From positions 1-13,924 of the forward strand of contig LJNA01000019.1 of assembly GCA_001304365.1 (NCBI GenBank): 13,924 nucleotides of DNA, written 5' to 3'. The translations under genes were made by a program, and so were the position numbers. This DNA is from Syntrophobacter sp. DG_60. GTDB lineage: Bacteria > Desulfobacterota > Desulfofervidia > Desulfofervidales > DG-60. Position 1 is the first letter of the stretch. The number at the start of each line of letters is the position of its first letter. The notes under the pieces were generated by a model that was not told the origin of the DNA, did not search any database, and saw only the letters and a list, made by a program, of their open reading frames with translations. Shown piece after piece: positions 1 to 6,704 of the stretch.

Positions 1-363
1 CGTGGTATAGATATAGTAATTATTGACACTGCTGGACGTTTACACACAAAGATAAATCTAATGGAGGAGCTAAAAAAGATAAAGCGTGTAGTTGACAGGA
101 TAATACCAGGTGCCCCTCATGAGGTGTTGCTTGTTCTAGATGCTACCACAGGACAAAATGCCATAGCCCAAACCAAAATGTTTCATGAGGCCTTGGGTGT
201 AACAGGCTTGATCCTCACCAAATTAGATGGCACAGCAAAAGGTGGTATTGTGATAGGTATATGTCATGAGTTTAACATACCTATCCGTTTTATAGGCATT
301 GGTGAAAAGATAGGTGACCTCAGCCTCTTTAATGCAAAAGAATTCACAAAAGTATTACTTTAA
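1..363 (+). CDS. ftsY: FtsY, signal recognition particle receptor (3' part only)
   Basis: The frame is open from base 1, so this is the C-terminal 120 residues of a gene that begins outside the window. FtsY is the membrane-associated SRP receptor GTPase; it docks the SRP-ribosome complex at the translocon for co-translational insertion of membrane proteins. The visible part is the second half of the SRP-type GTPase (NG) domain: DTAGR near the start (G3 region), DATTGQNA, then [10 protein letters not shown] (G4 and the following closing loop) and a GIGEKIGDL segment. The protein stops soon after this, with an FNAKEF tail like other FtsY proteins. Ffh would continue into a methionine-rich M domain, so Ffh is excluded. 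The ATG at 61 is internal, not a start. It converges with dsrC on the other strand. Confidence 0.95.
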   Translation, partial: RGIDIVIIDTAGRLHTKINLMEELKKIKRVVDRIIPGAPHEVLLVLDATTGQNAIAQTKMFHEALGVTGLILTKLDGTAKGGIVIGICHEFNIPIRFIGIGEKIGDLSLFNAKEFTKVLL

Positions 364-411
364 CCCAGATTATTCAATAAACGCTGTTTACGCTAAGGTC
401 TTACCCTGGAC

Positions 412-432
412 CCCATTTTGCCAAAAAATGGG
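412..432 (+). terminator. Hairpin after ftsY, possible terminator
   Basis: An 8-bp perfect inverted repeat, CCCATTTT (412-419) and AAAATGGG (425-432), encloses a 5-base loop about 50 bases after the ftsY stop. The downstream sequence ATGCTCCTTTT has only a short T run, so as a Rho-independent terminator it is weak. Its position at the end of ftsY in a convergent gap is the main support. Confidence 0.4.
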
Positions 433-471
433 ATGCTCCTTTTGGAAGAATAAATTTTGTCTTTAAATATA

Positions 472-499
472 AACCCAAAATTGTTGCATAATTTGGGTT
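472..499. repeat. Inverted repeat in the ftsY-dsrC gap
   Basis: AACCCAAA (472-479) is complementary to TTTGGGTT (492-499), giving an 8-bp stem with a 12-base loop. It lies between the two terminator-like hairpins of the convergent ftsY/dsrC gap. There is no T run on either side, so its role is unknown; it may simply help mRNA 3' end stability. Confidence 0.3.
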
Positions 500-503
500 A
501 TAA

Positions 504-525
504 AGGCCCCAAAAAAATGGGGCCT
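504..525 (-). terminator. Hairpin just after dsrC, likely terminator
   Basis: Read on the minus strand, AGGCCCC, an ATTTTTTT loop and GGGGCCT form a GC-rich 7-bp stem beginning 7 bases after the dsrC stop codon, followed by TTTATAA. Stem strength and position fit an intrinsic terminator or a 3' stabilising hairpin for the dsrC transcript; the T tract is short. Confidence 0.55.
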
Positions 526-532
526 ATAGTGG

Positions 533-853
533 TTACACGCAACCTGTTGGTTTTGGTAGACCGGCCATCTTACAGGCGCCCTTGCCAGGACCAGATGGAA
601 ACAGCTCATAAATGTGTTTTAATTTATAACCAGTAACCTTACTAAAGATCCTCACCATTGGGGCGATACCATGTGTTCTATAATAATCTTGTAGGAAGTG
701 GATGCACTTCCAATGCTCATCATTTAATTCTTCAATACCCTCTATAGTTTTCACATAATCTATCCAGTCCGGTTCCCAAACATCCAGGCCACCTGCCAAG
801 AATCCATCCTCATCTACCTCAAATTTTTTTCCTTTATGTTCTACTTCGGCCAT
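533..853 (-). CDS. dsrC: DsrC, sulfur carrier protein of dissimilatory sulfur metabolism
   Basis: DsrC is the small soluble partner of dissimilatory sulfite reductase DsrAB. Its two C-terminal cysteines carry sulfur as a trisulfide that is handed to the membrane DsrMKJOP complex. The 106-residue protein begins MAEVEHKGKKFEVDEDGFL, typical of the family, and ends ACKMAGLPKPTGCV. The two functional cysteines are C94 and C105, separated by ten residues, with the last cysteine penultimate. This separates true DsrC from TusE-like paralogs, which keep only the last one. A further cysteine is C50. A longer frame starting with GTG at 862 exists, but that GTG overlaps the Shine-Dalgarno AGGAGGT (861-867), so the ATG at 853 with 7-base spacing is the start. 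The gene stands alone, as is common for dsrC. Its presence is the main sign of a sulfate- or sulfite-reducing host. Confidence 0.96.
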   Translation of the reverse strand: MAEVEHKGKKFEVDEDGFLAGGLDVWEPDWIDYVKTIEGIEELNDEHWKCIHFLQDYYRTHGIAPMVRIFSKVTGYKLKHIYELFPSGPGKGACKMAGLPKPTGCV

Positions 854-881
854 ATGGCTCACCTCCTAAAAATTTTAGATA

Positions 882-911
882 TATTTACCATATAACGATT
901 GCTTTTGTCAA
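882..911 (-). promoter_or_regulatory. Candidate dsrC promoter
   Basis: On the minus strand a perfect -35 box TTGACA (911-906) is followed after 18 bases by TAAATA (887-882), a poor -10 match. It lies 29 bases upstream of the dsrC ATG. The -35 is convincing and the -10 is not, so the assignment is tentative. Confidence 0.4.
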
Positions 912-918
912 TACTCTA

Positions 919-946
919 TTGACCATTTTTTTATTTCTGATAATCT
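919..946 (+). promoter_or_regulatory. Candidate hflK promoter
   Basis: TTGACC (919-924) and TAATCT (941-946), 16 bases apart, form a plausible sigma70-type promoter 37 bases upstream of the hflK ATG. Its -35 box is back to back with the dsrC -35 on the opposite strand. An alternative -10, GATAAT at 939-944, would leave only 14 bases of spacing. Confidence 0.4.
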
Positions 947-982
947 AACAATTAGAGAAAATAAAAAAAGGGAGGAGAAAAT

Positions 983-2002
983 ATGCCATGGGATTGGGAA
1001 GAATATGCCCGTCGTAAAGGGAAGGTTAATGTGCCTTTTCAGATTGATCAATTGCGTGAGAAGTGGTCAAGATTTCAAAAATTTGCAGGCCCACCTATAG
1101 TAGTAGTTATTTTAATCTTGATTTGGATGCTTTCAGGAATCTACATTGTCTCTCCAGACGAAATGGGGGTAGTAAAGAGATTTGGCAAGATGGCAAGACT
1201 GACTACCCCAGGGCCTCATTATCACCTACCTTATCCCATAGAGACGGCGATAAAACCAAAAGTGACAAAGGTAAGACGTTTGGAAATAGGATTTAGGACT
1301 ATCAGTCCAGGTCCACCTGCTGAATATCGGAGTCTTCCAGAAGAATCTTTAATGCTTACCGGTGATGAGAATATTGTTAGCGTGGAATTCATTACTCAAT
1401 ACAAAATTAAAGACCCAGTGGATTATTTATTTAATGTAGAAGATATTCCCAAAACAGTAAAAGATGCGGCAGAGGCAGCTATGAGGGAGACAGTAGGCAA
1501 GACCACCATTGATGAGGTGCTCACTGTTGGTAAATTCCGTGTCCAACAGGAGACAAAACAACTCTTACAATCTATTTTAGATCGCTATAGGGCAGGGGTA
1601 ATGGTTGTCGCAGTACAGCTTCAAGAAGTCCATCCACCTAAGGCTGTTATTCATGCCTTTAAAGATGTAGCCAGTGCCAAAGAGGATAAAGTCAAATTTG
1701 TAAATGAAGCTGAGGCCTACAGGAACGATCTATTGCCCAAGGCAAAAGGGAAAGCAGCCCAAGTCATTAATGAGGCCATGGCCTACAAGGAGACCAAGAT
1801 TAAAACGGCAAAAGGTGACACAGATCGGTTTTTAAATATGCTTAAAGAGTATAAAAAGGCACCACTTATCACTAAAAAAAGGCTCTATTTGGAGACCATT
1901 GAGAATATCCTTTCTAAAACCAGAAACATTGTTGTGCCAGCAGGTGCAGAAAAGATTGTATTGCCATTAGGAGAAAGGACATTACCAGAACTCAAGAAAT
2001 AG
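983..2002 (+). CDS. hflK: HflK-like SPFH/band 7 membrane protein
   Basis: HflK forms with HflC a large cage-like complex in the cytoplasmic membrane around the FtsH protease and modulates its access to membrane substrates. The 339-residue protein starts with an HflK-like MPWDWEE segment. It has one membrane segment at about residues 37-56 (VVVILILIWML core), then an SPFH/band 7 domain opening with IYIVSPDEMGVVKRFGK and running to about residue 230. A charged, alanine-rich helical region (about 230-300; the AEAYRNDLLPKAKGKA stretch) follows, typical of the coiled-coil part. The start is supported by GGAGG at 971-975, seven bases ahead. hflC follows after 9 bases with its Shine-Dalgarno overlapping this stop, so the pair is co-translated. 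hflK versus a generic stomatin family member is decided by the tandem arrangement with hflC. Confidence 0.9.
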   Translation: MPWDWEEYARRKGKVNVPFQIDQLREKWSRFQKFAGPPIVVVILILIWMLSGIYIVSPDEMGVVKRFGKMARLTTPGPHYHLPYPIETAIKPKVTKVRRLEIGFRTISPGPPAEYRSLPEESLMLTGDENIVSVEFITQYKIKDPVDYLFNVEDIPKTVKDAAEAAMRETVGKTTIDEVLTVGKFRVQQETKQLLQSILDRYRAGVMVVAVQLQEVHPPKAVIHAFKDVASAKEDKVKFVNEAEAYRNDLLPKAKGKAAQVINEAMAYKETKIKTAKGDTDRFLNMLKEYKKAPLITKKRLYLETIENILSKTRNIVVPAGAEKIVLPLGERTLPELKK

Positions 2003-2011
2003 GAGGGATTT

Positions 2012-2881
2012 ATGAAAAAAGCGCCATGGATTATTTTAGCCATCTTTATTTTATTGATTATAGGGTCACAATTTTTCTTCACTGTAGACCAGACTCAACA
2101 GGGCATCTTAATCCAGATGGGAAAGCCTGTGGGGGAAACCTTGGGCCCTGGTATTCATTTTAAATTACCCTTTATACAAAGAGTGGTACGTTTTGAACAT
2201 CGTATTCTGGTATACGATGCTGCCCCGGCTGAGATTCTTACTGAGGATAAAAAGAATTTGGTGGTAGATAATTATTCTAAATGGCAGATTATAGACCCTT
2301 TAAAGTTTTATCAAACAGTGAGAAACATTGCAGGTGGTCAGTCCCGTTTAGACGATATTGTTTATGCTCAATTGCGGGTAGAATTGGGTCTTCATACCTT
2401 AACTGAGGTGGTTTCAGAGGCAAGGAGCATACTTATGGAGAAGGTTACTGTCAGGTCTGACAAATTGGCGGCAGCTTATGGAATTAAGGTAGTTGATGTG
2501 CGAATAAAGAGGGCAGATTTGCCAGAAGAGAATGAACGTTATGTATTTGACAGAATGAGGGCAGAGCGTGAGAGGGAGGCCAAGCGCTATCGCTCAGAGG
2601 GCATGGAGAAATCAATAAAGATAAAAACAGCCGCAGACCGTGATAAGGCCATAATCTTGGCCCAGGCCTATCAGGAGGGACAAAAGATCAAAGGGGAAGG
2701 AGATATGGAATCCATAAAAATCTATGCAGATGCCATGACAAAGGGTCCAGAATTTTATGACTTCATCCGTTCTTTAGAGGCCTATGAGAAGGGGCTCAAT
2801 AATGGAATAACTACTTTTATTCTTACCCCGGACAGTGAATTTTTAAAATTTCTCAATTTAAAAGGGGCAAGTAGCAAATAG
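2012..2881 (+). CDS. hflC: HflC-like SPFH/band 7 membrane protein
   Basis: This is the partner of HflK in the FtsH-associated HflKC complex. The 289-residue protein has an N-terminal membrane anchor at residues 5-23 and the HflC-type opening FTVDQTQQGILIQMGKPVG. The SPFH domain contains the characteristic DDIVYAQLRVELG and VVDVRIKRADLPEEN segments, followed by the helical MRAEREREAKRYRSEG region (about residues 188-205) that packs into the cage wall. AGGAGGG at 2001-2007 overlaps the hflK stop and directs the ATG at 2012. The stop TAG lies at the edge of a degenerate repeat of GTGAAT words (see separate entry). No protease gene is nearby, so the partner FtsH must be encoded elsewhere. Confidence 0.92.
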   Translation: MKKAPWIILAIFILLIIGSQFFFTVDQTQQGILIQMGKPVGETLGPGIHFKLPFIQRVVRFEHRILVYDAAPAEILTEDKKNLVVDNYSKWQIIDPLKFYQTVRNIAGGQSRLDDIVYAQLRVELGLHTLTEVVSEARSILMEKVTVRSDKLAAAYGIKVVDVRIKRADLPEENERYVFDRMRAEREREAKRYRSEGMEKSIKIKTAADRDKAIILAQAYQEGQKIKGEGDMESIKIYADAMTKGPEFYDFIRSLEAYEKGLNNGITTFILTPDSEFLKFLNLKGASSK

Positions 2882-2908
2882 TGAATTGTAAATGGTGAAT
2901 AGTGAACA
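2879..2908. repeat. Short-word repeat between hflC and the YjbQ gene
   Basis: The bases after the hflC stop read as imperfect tandem copies of a GTGAAT word: TAGTGAAT, TGTAA, ATGGTGAAT, AGTGAAC. The repeat begins on the stop codon itself and ends before the Shine-Dalgarno of the next gene. It is one of several such word repeats in gaps of this window. Confidence 0.55.
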
Positions 2909-2931
2909 GGAACTATTATGGGAGGAAGATT

Positions 2932-3324
2932 ATGGTGGAGATAATTAATATAAATACTACCAAGAGAACACAACTAATTGACATAACCTCCCAGGTAAGT
3001 GAAACAGTAAGGAAGTCTAATATAAAAGATGGGGTATGTGTGGTGTATGTACCCCATACTACGGCTGCTGTAACCATTAATGAAAATGCAGACCCAAATG
3101 TTAGGGAGGATATTATAAACATCATTGATCACATTGTGCCTTGGCAATACGATTATAAACATTTGGAGGGCAATTCCCCGGCACATATTAAGGCCACACT
3201 AATTGGACCATCTGTCACAATATTCATAGAAAATACCCATTTATCATTAGGCACATGGCAGGGGGTCTTCTTTTGTGAGTTTGATGGACCAAGGAGTAGA
3301 AGGGTTCTTGTAAAGGCCTTCTAA
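2932..3324 (+). CDS. yjbQ: YjbQ / UPF0047 family protein
   Basis: This 130-residue protein belongs to the YjbQ (UPF0047) family. Members have been reported to have weak thiamin-phosphate synthase activity, but the physiological role is not settled. The family signature is complete: VYVPHTTAAVTINENADPNV (H42 and E51), DYKHLEGNSPAHIKA (H77, H85) and LSLGTWQGVFFCEFDGPRSR (about residues 104-123). The conserved histidines suggest metal or ligand binding. A longer frame begins with GTG at 2902 inside the GTGAAT repeat, but GGAGGA at 2921-2926 sits five bases before the ATG at 2932, so I use that. plsC starts three bases after the stop, so the two are probably translationally coupled. Family membership is sure; the function is not. 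Confidence 0.93.
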   Translation: MVEIININTTKRTQLIDITSQVSETVRKSNIKDGVCVVYVPHTTAAVTINENADPNVREDIINIIDHIVPWQYDYKHLEGNSPAHIKATLIGPSVTIFIENTHLSLGTWQGVFFCEFDGPRSRRVLVKAF

Positions 3325-3327
3325 AAG

Positions 3328-4035
3328 ATGCCTCGTCTTGTCTTTTTTGGTTTTATAGCTATAGTTACTATTTTCCTTTATCCCTTTATGTTTACTGCTA
3401 GCATCCTTCCTGAGGTAAGGAAGACAGTGCCCCATATCATAGCTAGGTTGTGGGCAAAGATAATCATTTGGGTAACCGGGGTAAAGGTAAGTATAAAGGG
3501 TTTAGAAAATATAAATATCAATTATCCTTATGTCTATGCTATGAATCATCAAAGTTACTTTGATATTTTTGCTATTTTATCTGCCTTGCCAGTACAGTTT
3601 AAATGGATGGCAAAAAAGCAGTTGTTTTACATCCCCTTTTTGGGTTGGGCAATGAGGAATTGTAATTACATTCCAGTAGATCGAAAAAAACCAAAAAGTG
3701 CACATAAGGCATTAAAAAAGGCACTGGAATTCCTCAATCAAGGTTATTCTATCATTATTTTTCCAGAAGGCACACGCAGCAAAGATGGGTATATTGGGCC
3801 CTTTAAGACAGGTGGAATTGTACTGGCATTGAGGTCAAATAAACCCATTGTCCCGGTGACTATCATAGGGACAAGGTATATCTTGCCTAAAGGGGGGCAT
3901 TTTATAAGATCGGGCCATGTTAAGGTCATCATTGATAAGCCCATCCCTACTAAAGGTTATAAGGAAGCAGAAAAGGAAAAATTGGCAAATATATTAAGGG
4001 ATGTTATCGTCAAAAACTATGAAACATCTAATTAA
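3328..4035 (+). CDS. plsC: PlsC, 1-acyl-sn-glycerol-3-phosphate acyltransferase
   Basis: PlsC adds the second acyl chain to lysophosphatidic acid at the membrane, giving phosphatidic acid, the substrate of CdsA encoded two genes downstream. The 235-residue protein has a hydrophobic N-terminal segment (about residues 4-26). The acyltransferase motifs follow in order: NHQSYFD (73-79, the catalytic NHX4D), a basic NYIPVDRK region (113-120), FPEGTRS (145-151, glycerophosphate binding) and VPVTIIG (175-181). There is no strong Shine-Dalgarno before the ATG; it follows the upstream stop by three bases, so coupling is likely. The 3' end overlaps the start of uppS. Other AGPAT-like acyltransferases have the same motifs, but the phospholipid neighbours support this assignment. 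Confidence 0.92.
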   Translation: MPRLVFFGFIAIVTIFLYPFMFTASILPEVRKTVPHIIARLWAKIIIWVTGVKVSIKGLENININYPYVYAMNHQSYFDIFAILSALPVQFKWMAKKQLFYIPFLGWAMRNCNYIPVDRKKPKSAHKALKKALEFLNQGYSIIIFPEGTRSKDGYIGPFKTGGIVLALRSNKPIVPVTIIGTRYILPKGGHFIRSGHVKVIIDKPIPTKGYKEAEKEKLANILRDVIVKNYETSN

Positions 4036-4756
4036 GGGGAATTTGCCTAAACATGTGGCAATTATCATGGATGGTAATGGTCGTTGGGCCAAAAAACATG
4101 GTAAACCCCGGATTGAGGGACATCTAGAAGGCATAAATTCTGTAAGAGAAGTAGTGGAGACAGCAAGGGAATTAGGTATTGGGGTCCTCACCCTATATGC
4201 CTTCTCTTATGAAAATTGGCAAAGGCCAGAGGAGGAAGTCTCTGCCTTGATGGGTCTTTTAAACAAGTATCTAGAAGATGCGTTAGAAAATATGTTAAAG
4301 CACGATATCCAATTAATGGCCATAGGGGAATTAAACTTACTCCCTGTTAATACACACAATATCCTTAAAGAAACCATAGAGAAAACAAAGGATTGCCAGA
4401 GTATGATATTAAATTTGGCCTTAAGCTATGGAGGGAGGCAGGAGATTGTCAGAGCCACAAAGGACTTGGTAAAGGCCGCCTTAGCAGGTAAGATCAATAT
4501 AGATGAGATAAATGTACCTTTGTTTGACAAATGCCTTTATACGGTAGGTCTACCTGACCCAGATTTGCTTATTAGGACTAGTGGAGAAATGCGTCTTAGC
4601 AACTTTTTGCTCTGGCAATTGGCCTATACAGAAATTTATGTCACCTCCATTTTCTGGCCAGATTTTCGCCGTGCCCAATTTATTGAGGCCCTTAAGGCTT
4701 ATCAATCAAGGAACAGACGTTTTGGCAAGACATCTGAACAGATAAATAATGGATAA
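4019..4756 (+). CDS. uppS: UppS, undecaprenyl (polyprenyl) diphosphate synthase
   Basis: This cis-prenyltransferase condenses isopentenyl diphosphate units on farnesyl diphosphate to make the C55 carrier lipid for cell-wall synthesis. Motifs are intact: HVAIIMDGNGRWAKK, with the catalytic aspartate at residue 18, PRIEGHLEG, LYAFSYENW, and RTSGEMRLSNFLLWQLAYTE with the product-shaping and substrate-binding residues. I choose the ATG at 4019 (245 residues). An upstream in-frame ATG at 4001 has AAGGG directly against it with no spacing, and would add only MLSSKT. Neither start has an ideal Shine-Dalgarno, and the gene overlaps plsC, so translation is probably coupled. It overlaps cdsA by 8 bases, matching the common uppS-cdsA-dxr-rseP order. 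Confidence 0.94.
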   Translation: MKHLIKGNLPKHVAIIMDGNGRWAKKHGKPRIEGHLEGINSVREVVETARELGIGVLTLYAFSYENWQRPEEEVSALMGLLNKYLEDALENMLKHDIQLMAIGELNLLPVNTHNILKETIEKTKDCQSMILNLALSYGGRQEIVRATKDLVKAALAGKINIDEINVPLFDKCLYTVGLPDPDLLIRTSGEMRLSNFLLWQLAYTEIYVTSIFWPDFRRAQFIEALKAYQSRNRRFGKTSEQINNG

Positions 4757-5546
4757 AAACCACAAAAGGCGCATCCTTACCGCAGCCGTTGGTTTACCTA
4801 TAGTTTTTTATATTCTGCTGTTTGCCTCTAATGAGATCTTTTTGTTCTTTGTCATCCTGGTTGGAATAGTTGCTTCCTATGAACATTACAGCCTGTGGGG
4901 ACTTTCATCAGTAAAATCTTTATTTTGGGGCCATATATTTCTAGGCACTTGTCTACTTTTATATTTTGCCTTTGGTTCTCATTATTTAACAGGTTTTACA
5001 TTATTTCTTTTAATTTCTAGCCTTTACTTCACACTTATTTATAAATACATTCCACAACACTTATCACTGCTTCCCATTTGTATATTGGGTCTAGTTTATC
5101 CCAATCTTTTTTTGGCACACGCCTACCTTATAAAAGCATTGCCTAAAGGGGAAACATGGCTCCTATGGATATTATTGACAGTATTTGCCAGTGATACAGG
5201 GGCATTTTATGCAGGTAATATTTTTGGTAGGCACAAACTCTATGAGGAATTAAGCCCTGGTAAGACCTGGGAGGGTGGATTAGGTGGTATTTTTTCTGCT
5301 ATCTTTCTTGGTTTCATAGGCTATATGTGGCTTCCTTTATCTTTAGAGAAGGTCTTGCTTTTGGCAGTAGTTATAGCTATTTCAGGGCAAATGGGTGACT
5401 TGTTTGAATCCGCCCTTAAAAGACATGCCCAGTGTAAAGATTCAGGGCACTTTTTACCCGGTCATGGTGGATTATTAGATAGAATAGATGGTTTGTTGTT
5501 TGTCCTACCTGTAGTATATTATCTTTTATTATGGTGGATAGAGTGA
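4749..5546 (+). CDS. cdsA: CdsA, phosphatidate cytidylyltransferase
   Basis: CdsA is an integral membrane enzyme that converts phosphatidic acid and CTP to CDP-diacylglycerol, the precursor for PssA encoded further down. The 265-residue protein is mostly hydrophobic, with roughly seven to eight membrane segments. It carries the CDP-diglyceride synthase signature near the C-terminus: SALKRHAQCKDSGHFLPGHG running into GLLDRID (about residues 221-247). Earlier motifs are ASDTGAFYAG (147-156) and LSPGKTWEGGLGG (168-180). It overlaps uppS by 8 bases and dxr by 16 bases, indicating one transcript. Confidence 0.95.
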   Translation: MDKNHKRRILTAAVGLPIVFYILLFASNEIFLFFVILVGIVASYEHYSLWGLSSVKSLFWGHIFLGTCLLLYFAFGSHYLTGFTLFLLISSLYFTLIYKYIPQHLSLLPICILGLVYPNLFLAHAYLIKALPKGETWLLWILLTVFASDTGAFYAGNIFGRHKLYEELSPGKTWEGGLGGIFSAIFLGFIGYMWLPLSLEKVLLLAVVIAISGQMGDLFESALKRHAQCKDSGHFLPGHGGLLDRIDGLLFVLPVVYYLLLWWIE

Positions 5547-6703
5547 AATATTTAAGTGTCTTAGGTTCTACGGGCTCTGTTGGAAGACAATCCCTGGATA
5601 CGATAAGCCTTTTTCCTGAAAGATTTAAGATAATTGCCTTGGCAGCAGGAAAAAATTTATCCCTTTTAAAGACACAAATTAAAAAATTTCATCCTCAATT
5701 GGTTTGTGTGATGAACAAAGAACTGGCTAGGGCATTAAGTCTTAATTTATCTAAAAACAATGTTCTAAGAATAGTCTATGGAGAAAGTGGATATGAAGAG
5801 GTAGCTACCTTCCCTGAAGTAGATATGGTGATCTCAGCTATGGTAGGCATTAGTGGGCTAAAACCTACTTTAGCGGCTATTCAAGCAGGCAAAACCGTGG
5901 TTTTGGCCAATAAGGAGTCATTGGTAGCAGGTGGGGCATTAATCATAAGTGCATTAAGGAGAAAAAATCAAATATTGCCTATAGATAGTGAACACAGTGC
6001 CATCTTCCAGCTCTTGCATAATCAAGAAAAAGCCCATTTAAAGAGGATTATTTTAACGGCTTCAGGTGGCCCATTTTGGAGCCTTCCACAGGAAAAACTT
6101 GGCAAAGTCACACCAGAAATGGCCTTAAAACACCCTCGGTGGTCTATGGGGGTAAGAATCAGTGTAGATTCAGCTACTTTAATGAATAAAGGACTAGAAG
6201 CCATAGAGGCAAAATGGTTATTTAATGTACCTTTATCTCAAATTGATATTTTGATTCACCCCCAAAGCATTGTCCATTCTTTAATAGAACTGACTGATGG
6301 GGCTATTATGGCCCATTTTGGTGTACCTGATATGCATTTGCCCATTGCCTTTGCACTCAACTACCCAGAGCGCTTACCAATAAATATCTCACCACTTAAC
6401 CTTTTTTCCCAGCCCCTCACATTTTTCCCTCCTGATTTTAAAAAATTCCCCTGTTTGCATTTGGCTTTAGAAGCGGCTAAAATAGGTGGGACAATGCCTA
6501 CAGTACTTAATGCCGCTGATGAAATAGCAATAGAGGCATTTTTAAAAAGAAAGATTAGATTTACTGATATTCCAAAAGTTATTAATGTAGTTATGGACAG
6601 ACATAACTCCATAGACGCAGTTTCATTAGAGGCTATCTTAACAGCAGATCAATGGGCAAGAAACGAGGCAAAACGATGGATAGAAAGACATTTGGAGGTA
6701 TAA
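5531..6703 (+). CDS. dxr: Dxr (IspC), 1-deoxy-D-xylulose 5-phosphate reductoisomerase
   Basis: Dxr catalyses the committed step of the MEP isoprenoid pathway: NADPH-dependent rearrangement and reduction of DXP to MEP. This pathway feeds the isoprenoid units used by UppS. The 390-residue protein is of normal length. The N-terminal Rossmann motif is GSTGSVG (12-18). ANKESLV (126-132) and IDSEHSAIFQ supply metal ligands D152 and E154; SATLMNKGLE ends in E223, the third ligand, and HPQSIVHS is the flexible active-site loop region. The ATG at 5531 has no clear Shine-Dalgarno and lies inside cdsA; GTG codons at 5534 and 5543 are alternatives. The end of the gene contains GGAGG, which serves the next gene. 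Confidence 0.96.
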   Translation: MVDRVKYLSVLGSTGSVGRQSLDTISLFPERFKIIALAAGKNLSLLKTQIKKFHPQLVCVMNKELARALSLNLSKNNVLRIVYGESGYEEVATFPEVDMVISAMVGISGLKPTLAAIQAGKTVVLANKESLVAGGALIISALRRKNQILPIDSEHSAIFQLLHNQEKAHLKRIILTASGGPFWSLPQEKLGKVTPEMALKHPRWSMGVRISVDSATLMNKGLEAIEAKWLFNVPLSQIDILIHPQSIVHSLIELTDGAIMAHFGVPDMHLPIAFALNYPERLPINISPLNLFSQPLTFFPPDFKKFPCLHLALEAAKIGGTMPTVLNAADEIAIEAFLKRKIRFTDIPKVINVVMDRHNSIDAVSLEAILTADQWARNEAKRWIERHLEV

Positions 6704-6704
6704 A

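Noticed and set aside
61..363. A complete small gene starting at ATG 61
   Set aside because: The frame is open back to base 1 and encodes the conserved DTAGR motif upstream, so 61 is an internal methionine of truncated ftsY.
1063..1296. 77-residue plus-strand frame inside hflK
   Set aside because: It is in another frame of hflK, which has a complete SPFH domain and its own ribosome binding site.
983..2881. A novel SPFH-based defence or stress system around hflK/hflC
   Set aside because: The two proteins match ordinary HflK and HflC, and the neighbours are housekeeping genes; no nuclease, NTPase or toxin-like partner is present.
3994..4191. Minus-strand frames inside uppS and plsC
   Set aside because: Shadows of well-supported plus-strand genes with full family motifs; composition is not protein-like and no ribosome binding site is present.
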